A stretch of DNA of 12,589 nt from an uncultured Eubacteriales bacterium (GTDB lineage Bacteria; Bacillota; Clostridia; Christensenellales; CAG-138), in NCBI GenBank assembly GCA_900543475.1, contig UQRU01000056.1:1-12589 (forward strand), given 5' to 3'. A model generated the notes under the pieces. It did not search any database. It worked only from the letters and a program-made list of their open reading frames with translations, and had not been told where the DNA came from. The position numbers were made by a program, and so were the translations under genes. This document shows positions 7,595 through 12,589 of the stretch, in pieces; the stretch's first letter is position 1; each line of letters begins with the position of its first letter.

Positions 7595-7603
7595 CGCATT
7601 GAC
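7586..7603 (+). repeat. Direct repeat CATTGAC with 11-bp period at the ynjE promoter
   Basis: CATTGAC occurs at 7586-7592 and again at 7597-7603, exactly 11 bp apart, about one turn of the helix. The second copy provides most of the -35 element of the ynjE promoter. Direct repeats at one-turn spacing are typical of activator or repressor sites. Which regulator binds is not visible. Confidence 0.45.
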
Positions 7604-7627
7604 GCAAGAAAAAACCAATGATATCAT
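7599..7627 (+). promoter_or_regulatory. Promoter of the ynjE-like gene
   Basis: TTGACG (7599-7604) and TATCAT (7622-7627) each match the sigma-70/SigA consensus in five of six positions and are separated by the optimal 17 bp. Transcription would begin near 7634, giving a leader of about 47 nt. A ribosome binding site GGAGGG (7666-7671) stands nine bases before the ATG at 7681. Confidence 0.7.
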
Positions 7628-7680
7628 GGCAGTGTTCTTGGCAGAGAAGAACGAATTTATGTTTTGGAGGGAAGTCGCAT

Positions 7681-9006
7681 ATGAAAAAGAATCTCGCATT
7701 TATCATGTCGCTTTTCATGCTTTTAGGAATTGTGGCCGGCTGTGCCCAGCCGGCAGCATCCGCGCCCAGCCAGGACGCCGCCCCCGAGGCTACCGCCGAC
7801 GTCCCCATGGCCTACATGACCGCGGATGAGCTGGAAGCGGTGCTGGGAACAGAGGGCTATCTGGTGCTGGATGTGCGCAAGGCTGCGGACTATGCCGCCG
7901 CCCACATCCCCGGCGCCATATCCGTTGACATGGACGCCGCCGTCCAGGGGGACATCGAAGCCGGCACCGCCGCCATGAAGGCTGCCATCGAAGGCGTGGA
8001 CGACACCCTGGTGCTGGTATGCTATTCCGGCAAAAAGTATGCCCAAGCCAGCACCAACATCCTTTCCAGCCTGGGGTATGACACCGGCAAGGTCTTTACC
8101 CTCCAGGATGGCTTCAACAACTGGAGCGAGGCCAAGGCGGACCTGATCGAGACCGGGGAGGGCGTCGCCGTTACCCCGGCTGCCGTTGCCTTTGAAGGCC
8201 AGTATGTGGTCAACGCCCAGTATGTATTGGACCACATGGGGGATGCAAACGTGCTGTTGGTGGATGCCCGTGGGGAGGATGCCGCTAAGAAGGGCACCGT
8301 AGAAGGGGCCATCGCGGTGATCTGGCAGATGTTTGCCGCCGTATCCGAAGGCGCCGCCGGCGATCCTATGTGGGGCACCGTGTTGGAGCCCGCCGCCCTG
8401 AGCGAAGCCCTGGGCGCCGCCGGCATCAGCCCGGATAAGGAGATCATCCTCTTCGCCGCCGCCCAGAACGGCTGGGGCGACGATGGCCGCATCCTGTGGG
8501 AGCTGGTGGCCGCCGGGTTCCCCAACGTGAAGATGGTGGACGGAGGCTATGACGCCCTGGTAGCCGCCGGCGCGCCCATCGTAAAGGGGGCCGCCGCCTA
8601 CACCCCCGCTGAAGTCACCATCGAGGCCATTGACGAGACCCACCTGATCAACACCGACGCCCTGGCCGCCGATTACGCCAACTATAAGATCGTAGACGTG
8701 CGGGCGGACGAGGAATACGAAGGCCAAGTCCTTTACGGCGAGGCCAAGGGCGGCCATCTGCCTGGGGCCATCCATATCCGCTACACCGACCTGTTCAACG
8801 AGGATTGCACCCTCAAGACCAACGAGGAGATCATCGCCATGTTTGAGGCCGCCGGCCTGGCCAAGACCGACAACATCGTCACCTACTGCACCGCAGGCAT
8901 CCGTTCCGCCTACATGCAGTTGATCCTGGAGATGTGCGGCTATGAGAACACCTGGAACTACGACGAATCCTACTACCGCTGGTGCGCCTGCCAGGAAGTA
9001 GAATAA
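7681..9006 (+). CDS. ynjE: Three-rhodanese-domain sulfurtransferase lipoprotein, YnjE-like
   Basis: An exported sulfurtransferase of 441 residues. The signal peptide (MKKN, hydrophobic core 5-19) ends in the lipobox VAGC, so Cys21 should be lipidated and the protein held on the outer face of the membrane. Three rhodanese domains follow. Domain 1 (about 45-155) has an active-site loop CYSGKKYA with Cys114. Domain 2 (about 175-305) has FAAAQNGWGDDGR (258-270) where the loop should be, with no cysteine. Domain 3 (about 320-437) has CTAGIRS with Cys403. Two more cysteines (C435, C437) lie near the C terminus. Domain count and length match E. coli YnjE (about 435 residues, secreted). It is transcribed divergently from the operon from its own promoter and ends at a strong terminator. 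The ATG at 7681 is fixed by GGAGGG and the signal peptide. Confidence 0.92.
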   Translation: MKKNLAFIMSLFMLLGIVAGCAQPAASAPSQDAAPEATADVPMAYMTADELEAVLGTEGYLVLDVRKAADYAAAHIPGAISVDMDAAVQGDIEAGTAAMKAAIEGVDDTLVLVCYSGKKYAQASTNILSSLGYDTGKVFTLQDGFNNWSEAKADLIETGEGVAVTPAAVAFEGQYVVNAQYVLDHMGDANVLLVDARGEDAAKKGTVEGAIAVIWQMFAAVSEGAAGDPMWGTVLEPAALSEALGAAGISPDKEIILFAAAQNGWGDDGRILWELVAAGFPNVKMVDGGYDALVAAGAPIVKGAAAYTPAEVTIEAIDETHLINTDALAADYANYKIVDVRADEEYEGQVLYGEAKGGHLPGAIHIRYTDLFNEDCTLKTNEEIIAMFEAAGLAKTDNIVTYCTAGIRSAYMQLILEMCGYENTWNYDESYYRWCACQEVE

Positions 9007-9020
9007 TACCGTCCTACGGT

Positions 9021-9051
9021 GGGAGGGCTTAGATTCCGCCCTCCCCTTTTT
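9021..9051 (+). terminator. Rho-independent terminator of the ynjE-like gene
   Basis: A perfect 8-bp stem GGGAGGGC (9021-9028) with GCCCTCCC (9038-9045) and a 9-nt loop is followed by C and five T (9047-9051). It starts 14 bases after the stop codon, so ynjE is probably monocistronic. Confidence 0.9.
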
Positions 9052-9062
9052 CTATCCCCCCA

Positions 9063-9094
9063 GGGCAAGTGCGCCTTCGCGCAGTTGCCCTTTT
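9063..9094 (+). terminator. Second hairpin with short T-tract, tandem terminator or leader structure
   Basis: GGGCAA (9063-9068) pairs with TTGCCC (9085-9090), and inside it GCGC (9071-9074) pairs with GCGC (9079-9082) around a CTTC loop. A 2x2 internal loop separates the two helices. TTTT (9091-9094) follows directly. It may back up the first terminator or act as a leader structure for the gene starting at 9126. Confidence 0.5.
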
Positions 9095-9125
9095 GGGATT
9101 TCTGGACGCTATGTTAGGAGGTCCT

Positions 9126-9794
9126 ATGCAGCCTGCTTCTTCCCGGTATGTACGTTTTCTGGCCCCTTTGGGGACGCTAGGCGTTGGGCTGGCCCTTTTC
9201 CTTCTGCCCGGCACCAGGGCCTGGTTCAGCGGCGCCCTCATGCTCTTTACCCAGCGCAGTGTCCAAACCCTGCAGGGCGCTATCCGCGCCGCAGACATCC
9301 CCTTTGTGCAAAGCGCCTGCCTCGCCGCCTTCCAAACCTGTATCCTACCCTGGCTCCTGCCCCGGCAGTTTATCGCCAGCAGCCTATGCCTGGGCCCTTT
9401 CCTAGGCTTCCTGGCTTCCTTCCTAGGGGCGCTGGCCGGTTGCGCCTTGTGGTACGGAGTTGCCCGGCTGCTTTTCCTGCCCTGCCCTCGGCTGCCGGGC
9501 CGCTGGAATCGGCCCCTCTCTGCCGCTGCCTTCCCCTTTGCCGCCGGCCTCCCCCTAGCCCTCCTGGGCATGGGCGGCCCGGTTTGCGGCCTGGCCGGCG
9601 CCCTGGGGCTTCCCTTTAGCCCGGTGCTAACAGGGGCTGCCTTGGCCAGCGGCCTCCTAGCCGCCGCCTATGGGGCGCTATGTACCGCCTTTTCCGCCCA
9701 GCTGCCGCCTCCCTGGGGAACGCTCCTGCGCTGTGCCGGCGTTGCGCTGACCCTTTTTGCCGGGTACCGCTTGGCCCGTAAGCCTACCCCGTAA
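9126..9794 (+). CDS. Divergent TVP38/VTT-like membrane protein
   Basis: A 222-residue, very hydrophobic protein. By eye it resembles the TVP38 family: AFQTCILPWLLPRQFIASS (68-86), GPFLGFLASFLGALAGCALWYGVAR (90-114) and GLPFSPVLTGAALASGLLAAAYG (161-183). These line up in order with the corresponding parts of the YdjX-like protein in this window (FQSVLAPLP..., GWWQGAILSW...GAALCFYLAR, GLTPIKFWPF...). The usual Arg-x-x-Pro motif is missing; the equivalent stretch reads FAAGLPLALLG (138-148). The ATG at 9126 follows AGGAGG (9116-9121) at a short 4-base spacing. Upstream ATG (9111) and GTG (9069) codons lack ribosome binding sites, and the GTG sits inside a hairpin. The real-gene call is supported by the ribosome binding site and codon use; the family call is moderate. 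Confidence 0.6.
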   Translation: MQPASSRYVRFLAPLGTLGVGLALFLLPGTRAWFSGALMLFTQRSVQTLQGAIRAADIPFVQSACLAAFQTCILPWLLPRQFIASSLCLGPFLGFLASFLGALAGCALWYGVARLLFLPCPRLPGRWNRPLSAAAFPFAAGLPLALLGMGGPVCGLAGALGLPFSPVLTGAALASGLLAAAYGALCTAFSAQLPPPWGTLLRCAGVALTLFAGYRLARKPTP

Positions 9795-9819
9795 CCAGCC
9801 TTGCCCCCCCGGGGGAACG

Positions 9820-10064
9820 GATGGCTGCCCTTGCAGCCGTCTTTGGCTGTCGAAAAAGTGGCTTGCGCCACTTTTTCGAGGTTTTCATAGCTCCCTTGCG
9901 CCTACGGCGCGGCCAGGGAGCTATGCAGAGAAACCCTTGCTACGCAAGGCTTTTTGCGGATTTGCCGTACACGCCGCCAAATCCGATTATAGCCTCCGGG
10001 GGCTGCGGCCCCCGAACCCCCAAGGGTTTTTCGACAGGCTGGGATGGCTGCCCTTGCAGCCATC
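9820..10064. mobile_element. MITE-like palindrome-rich element with terminal inverted repeats
   Basis: The ends, 9820-9857 and 10027-10064, are inverted copies of each other with about 29 of 38 positions identical. Each end is itself a hairpin (GGCTGC-CCTT-GCAGCC type) followed inward by CTGTCGAAAAA. Between them is a chain of perfect hairpins: 9851-9878 (12-bp stem), 9886-9925 (11-bp stem with an inner 5-bp helix), 9935-9949 (6 bp, then CTTTTT), 9957-9985 (8 bp) and 9997-10014 (7 bp). No credible protein is encoded and no flanking target duplication is evident. It looks like a non-autonomous, dispersed intergenic element; copies elsewhere in the genome cannot be seen from this window. Confidence 0.6.
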
Positions 10065-10069
10065 TTTTT
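10043..10069 (+). terminator. Terminator formed by the right end of the palindromic element
   Basis: GATGGCTGC (10043-10051) and GCAGCCATC (10056-10064) form a perfect 9-bp stem with a CCTT tetraloop, followed by TTTTT (10065-10069). This is a full rho-independent terminator in the plus direction and would end any transcript from the gene at 9126. The left-end copy (9820-9841) has a G:T pair and only TTT, and is weaker. Confidence 0.75.
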
Positions 10070-10285
10070 ATTTGCCTGCGCCCCTCTGTGTCAACGATCC
10101 AGGACACAAATCCCATATTCCCTCCTAGCGCAAGATTTGGTAGAATATTAAAGTAGGAATAAATTTGTGTGTACCCTCCTTTTTTTGCGGCGCATTCTTC
10201 TTTATCCTCATATATCTTCATCCACCGGTGCAGCATTGGCCTTGCCGCGCCGGCCTTGCCCCCCGGGCAAAGGAGGCGAATCGTA
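10070..10285 (+). promoter_or_regulatory. Leader/promoter region of the MATE gene with nested inverted repeats
   Basis: These 216 bases precede the MATE gene. ACACAAAT (10104-10111) plus TATTCC (10116-10121) can pair with GGAATA (10156-10161) plus ATTTGTGT (10163-10170). The same GACACA (10103-10108) can instead pair with TGTGTC (10087-10092). A possible -10 box TAGAAT (10141-10146) lies between the arms but has no good -35. TTGCCC (10256-10261) and GGGCAA (10265-10270) form a small hairpin directly against the AGGAGG ribosome binding site. No known riboswitch class is recognised. Confidence 0.4.
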
Positions 10286-11692
10286 TTGACGCAGGCTATC
10301 CCCTCTCGCTCGGATTTCTCCCAGGGCTCCATTTCCCAAGCCATCTTCCGCCAAGCCGGGCCCATGACCGTGGCCCTGTTGGTGAATATGCTCTATAGCG
10401 TGGTGGACCGGATCTATCTGGGCCACATCCCCGGCGAAGGCCGCTTAGCCCTGACCGGCATCGGCCTGGCCTTCCCCATCATCGCCGTGATCAGCGCTTT
10501 CCAGCGGCTTTGCTCAGACGGAGGCGCCCCCCTCTGCGCCATGGCCCGGGGCGCCGGCGAACTGGAACGGGCGGAAACCATCCAAGGAAACGCCTATACC
10601 CTTCTGCTGCTCTTTTCCCTGCTGCTCATTGCCTTGGGCTATGCCTTCAAGGCCCCCATCCTATGGGCCACGGGCGCGGGCGAGGCCACCTTCCCTTACG
10701 CGGACGCCTATCTGCGCATCTATCTGGTGGGCACCATCTTCGTCTTGCCCAGCTTAGGTATGAACGCCTTTATCACAGGCCAGGGCTTCCCCACGGTGAG
10801 CATGATGACCGTATTGTTGGGGGCGGTGGTGAATATCCTGTTGGACCCCCTCTTCATCTTCGTATTCCATATGGGGGTCCAAGGCGCTGCCCTGGCCACG
10901 GTCATCGCCCAGTTTACCTCCTTTTTATGGGTGCTGCTCTTCCTTACCAGCCACCGGGCCATCCTGCGCCTGCGTCTTAACCGCATGCGTCTCCAGCGCA
11001 ACATCGTCCTGCCTATGCTGGGCCTGGGCCTCACGGGCTTTACCATGTCCGTCACCAACAGCGCCGTCGGCATGGTCTACAACGCCTCCCTTCAAACCTT
11101 GGGGGGCGATCTATACGTGGGCGTTATGACGGTGGTCAACTCCATCCGGGAGATCATCTATATGCCCGTTTCCGGGTTGACCGCCGGCGCCCAACCCGTG
11201 ATCAGTTTCAACTATGGCGCCCGCTGCTACAGCCGTACCAAGGAAGCCATTCGCCTCTTTACCCGCTATAGCTTCATCTACGCCGGCAGCGTTTGGGCCC
11301 TGCTCATGCTGTTACCCCAGGCCTTTATCGGCGTGTTCAATGGGGATGCCGCCCTGCTGGACGCCGGCGTGCCCGCTTTGCGGATATACTATTGCCTCTT
11401 CTTCTGCATGGCCTTCCAGATCGCGGGACAGCATACCTTTGTGGCTGTGGGCCGCTCCCGCCACGCCATCTTCTTTTCCCTGCTGCGCAAGGTGATCCTG
11501 GTGATCCCCCTGGTCTATCTGCTCCCAAAACTATTGCCCTGGGGGGCCATTGCCGTGTTCCTGTCCGAACCCATCTCGGATCTCATCGGCGGCACCGCCA
11601 GCTACCTGGCCATGCGGGCCTCGGTCTGGAAGGAGCTCTGCCGCCTGGAAGCCCTGGAACCCTCCCACGGCCCTGCTTCCGATCCTGTATGA
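10286..11692 (+). CDS. MATE family multidrug/cation efflux protein, TTG start
   Basis: A 468-residue transporter of the MATE family, expected to export drugs or organic cations in exchange for H+ or Na+. The N terminus reads FSQGSISQAIFRQAGPMTVALLVN and continues into YSVVDRIYLGHIP (37-49) and ALTGIGLAFPII (55-66), typical of the first MatE repeat. GMNAFITGQG (158-167) and NILLDPLFIF (183-192) follow. The second repeat starts about 240, with VYNASLQTLGGDLYVG and PVSGLTAGAQPVISFNYGA (294-312). The frame is open from a GTG at 10169, but TTG at 10286 is the better start: AGGAGG (10271-10276) stands nine bases before it, and MATE homology begins there. The SDR gene follows after 34 bases, probably in the same operon. 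The exact substrate cannot be told. Confidence 0.88.
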   Translation: MTQAIPSRSDFSQGSISQAIFRQAGPMTVALLVNMLYSVVDRIYLGHIPGEGRLALTGIGLAFPIIAVISAFQRLCSDGGAPLCAMARGAGELERAETIQGNAYTLLLLFSLLLIALGYAFKAPILWATGAGEATFPYADAYLRIYLVGTIFVLPSLGMNAFITGQGFPTVSMMTVLLGAVVNILLDPLFIFVFHMGVQGAALATVIAQFTSFLWVLLFLTSHRAILRLRLNRMRLQRNIVLPMLGLGLTGFTMSVTNSAVGMVYNASLQTLGGDLYVGVMTVVNSIREIIYMPVSGLTAGAQPVISFNYGARCYSRTKEAIRLFTRYSFIYAGSVWALLMLLPQAFIGVFNGDAALLDAGVPALRIYYCLFFCMAFQIAGQHTFVAVGRSRHAIFFSLLRKVILVIPLVYLLPKLLPWGAIAVFLSEPISDLIGGTASYLAMRASVWKELCRLEALEPSHGPASDPV

Positions 11693-11726
11693 GCACATTC
11701 CCCGGTTGTGAGAAAGGAGCTACCCT

Positions 11727-12455
11727 ATGCCTGTCGTATTGATCACCGGCGCTTCCCGGGGCATTGGCCGGGCAACCGCCTTCGCCTTTGCCCGGGACTG
11801 CTGGTGCGTTGCCGTAAATTACTGCCATAGCGAAAAACAAGGCCTGGAAGTGGTGGAAGCCATCCGGGATTTCGGCGGCCTTGCCTGCCCCATCCCCGGC
11901 GACGTGCGCGATCCCCAGGCATGCCAGGCCATGGTCCGTCAAACGGTGGATACCTTCGGCCCCTTGGACGCCCTGGTGAACAACGCTGGCATTTCCCTGC
12001 CCGGCCAATTCCAGGACGTTTCCCCCGCCATGTTCGCCCAGTGCTTGGCCACCAACCTGGAAGGCCCCCGGAATATGATCGCCGCCGCCCTGCCCGGTAT
12101 GCTGGAGCGCAAGCGGGGCGCCATTGTAAACGTAAGCTCCATGTGGGGGGTATCCGGCGCTAGCTGCGAGTCCGCCTACGCCGCTTCCAAAGCCGGCCTG
12201 ATCGGCCTGTCCAAAGCCCTGGCCCGGGAGCTGGGCCCCTGTAACATCCGGGTCAATTGCGTAGCGCCCGGGGTCATTGAAACCGATATGAACCGCAACC
12301 TTTCCCCCGCCGACTATCAGGCCCTGGCAGACCAGACCCCCCTATGCCGCATCGGCCAGCCTGAGGAAGTGGCCAGCGCCATCCTGTTTTTGGCAGGCCC
12401 CGGCGCCAGCTTCATCACCGGCCAGGTGTTGGGGGTGGACGGAGGGTTCATTTAG
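11727..12455 (+). CDS. FabG-like short-chain dehydrogenase/reductase (SDR)
   Basis: A 242-residue classical SDR, a cytoplasmic NAD(P)H-dependent oxidoreductase. The glycine-rich nucleotide motif TGASRGIG is at 7-14, followed by D59 (GDV), NNAG (85-88), structural N110, the catalytic Ser (S138), and Y151-x3-K155 in YAASK. PG (181-182) and the C-terminal GVDGGFI are also family-typical. The Arg after TGAS favours NADPH. It resembles 3-oxoacyl-ACP reductases, but there are no other fatty-acid genes nearby, so FabG activity is not assured. AAGGAG (11714-11719) sits seven bases before the ATG. It shares an operon-like spacing with the MATE gene. Confidence 0.88.
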   Translation: MPVVLITGASRGIGRATAFAFARDCWCVAVNYCHSEKQGLEVVEAIRDFGGLACPIPGDVRDPQACQAMVRQTVDTFGPLDALVNNAGISLPGQFQDVSPAMFAQCLATNLEGPRNMIAAALPGMLERKRGAIVNVSSMWGVSGASCESAYAASKAGLIGLSKALARELGPCNIRVNCVAPGVIETDMNRNLSPADYQALADQTPLCRIGQPEEVASAILFLAGPGASFITGQVLGVDGGFI

Positions 12456-12489
12456 CCTTCAGGGTTTCCAGCCCCCCTGGATAAACCCA

Positions 12490-12589
12490 GCGTCCCCCCG
12501 GGGGCGGCGGCGGGGTGCACAGCCCGGGCGAACGCGCCCCGCGCGGGGCCCCGCGGCGCGGCGGGGCCGCACCCGGGGCCGCCCCCCCC
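12490..12589. other. Low-complexity G/C contig end, probable artefact
   Basis: After the SDR stop, about 35 bases look ordinary, then the sequence degenerates into G and C almost without A or T, as at the left end. No terminator or further gene can be trusted here. The boundary is approximate. Confidence 0.7.

Larger units (their letters stand above)
7512..7680. promoter_or_regulatory. AT-rich divergent control region between the operon and ynjE
   Basis: The 169 bases between the two divergent start codons are far richer in A and T than anything else in the window, especially 7531-7620. They must hold both promoters. The plus-strand promoter can be placed (see separate entry). For the minus strand several TAGAAT/TATATA-like boxes exist but none has a convincing -35 at the right distance, so I do not place it. 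Repeated ATTGAC-type motifs lie next to both genes. Confidence 0.7.

Noticed and set aside
7723..8775. Long open frame on the minus strand, antisense to the rhodanese gene
   Set aside because: It is the mirror of a GC-rich, strongly coding sequence with clear rhodanese motifs. It has no ribosome binding site, and its glycine/histidine-rich product resembles no family I know.
9069..9125. GTG (9069) or ATG (9111) starts for the TVP38-like protein
   Set aside because: The GTG lies inside a terminator-like hairpin and neither codon has a ribosome binding site. ATG 9126 follows AGGAGG.
9820..10064. CRISPR array or integron attachment site
   Set aside because: The hairpins differ from one another and there are no regularly spaced direct repeats with unique spacers. 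No cas or integrase gene is nearby.
9757..10156. Short overlapping open frames across the palindromic element
   Set aside because: They run through a chain of perfect hairpins, lack ribosome binding sites and end at arbitrary points. The non-coding repeat explains the sequence better.
10169..10285. GTG start for the MATE protein at 10169
   Set aside because: The added 39 residues have no MATE similarity and no ribosome binding site. TTG at 10286 has AGGAGG at ideal spacing and matches the family start.

Overview
The window reads as one complete short contig from a GC-rich Gram-positive bacterium, most likely a Clostridia (Oscillospiraceae-like) gut-type organism. The grounds are strong AGGAGG ribosome binding sites, two Sec/SPII lipoproteins where Proteobacteria would have periplasmic proteins, a Clostridia-style MATE transporter, and compact operons with ATGA overlaps. 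The assignment is an inference; there is no rRNA or other marker gene. The first ~125 and last ~100 bases are runs of G and C that look like assembly or sequencing artefact.

Layout. A DUF1275 (YoaK-like) membrane protein (231-962, +) ends at a strong hairpin and converges on a long minus-strand operon (7511 down to 1027). In transcription order the operon encodes two TVP38/TMEM64 (VTT, DedA-like) membrane proteins, a double-CCG (HdrB-like) cysteine-rich Fe-S protein, a CDP-alcohol phosphatidyltransferase, an ABC solute-binding lipoprotein, two ABC permeases and an ABC ATPase. Neighbouring genes overlap by 4, 8 or 20 bases or are 1 base apart, so they are almost certainly co-transcribed and translationally coupled. 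Divergent from the operon is a three-rhodanese lipoprotein (7681-9006, +), closed by a textbook terminator. This is the gene set of the poorly understood E. coli ydjXYZ-ynjABCDEF locus, reorganised: YnjC is split into two permeases, YnjE is divergent and lipid-anchored, no YnjA-like gene is present, and a CCG protein sits where E. coli has the ferredoxin-like YdjY. The AT-rich divergent control region carries repeated ATTGAC-type motifs.

Downstream lie a strongly diverged third TVP38-like membrane protein (9126-9794), a 245-bp palindrome-rich element with imperfect terminal inverted repeats (9820-10064), and a two-gene operon of a MATE efflux protein (TTG start, 10286-11692) and a FabG-like short-chain dehydrogenase (11727-12455).

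The most interesting content is the ynj-like system. An importer of unknown substrate, a lipid head-group transferase, two putative lipid-handling VTT proteins, a cytosolic redox protein and an extracellular sulfurtransferase are locked into one regulatory unit. Its function is not established. A role in taking up a small (possibly sulfur- or selenium-containing) compound, and perhaps attaching it to a lipid, is my speculation.
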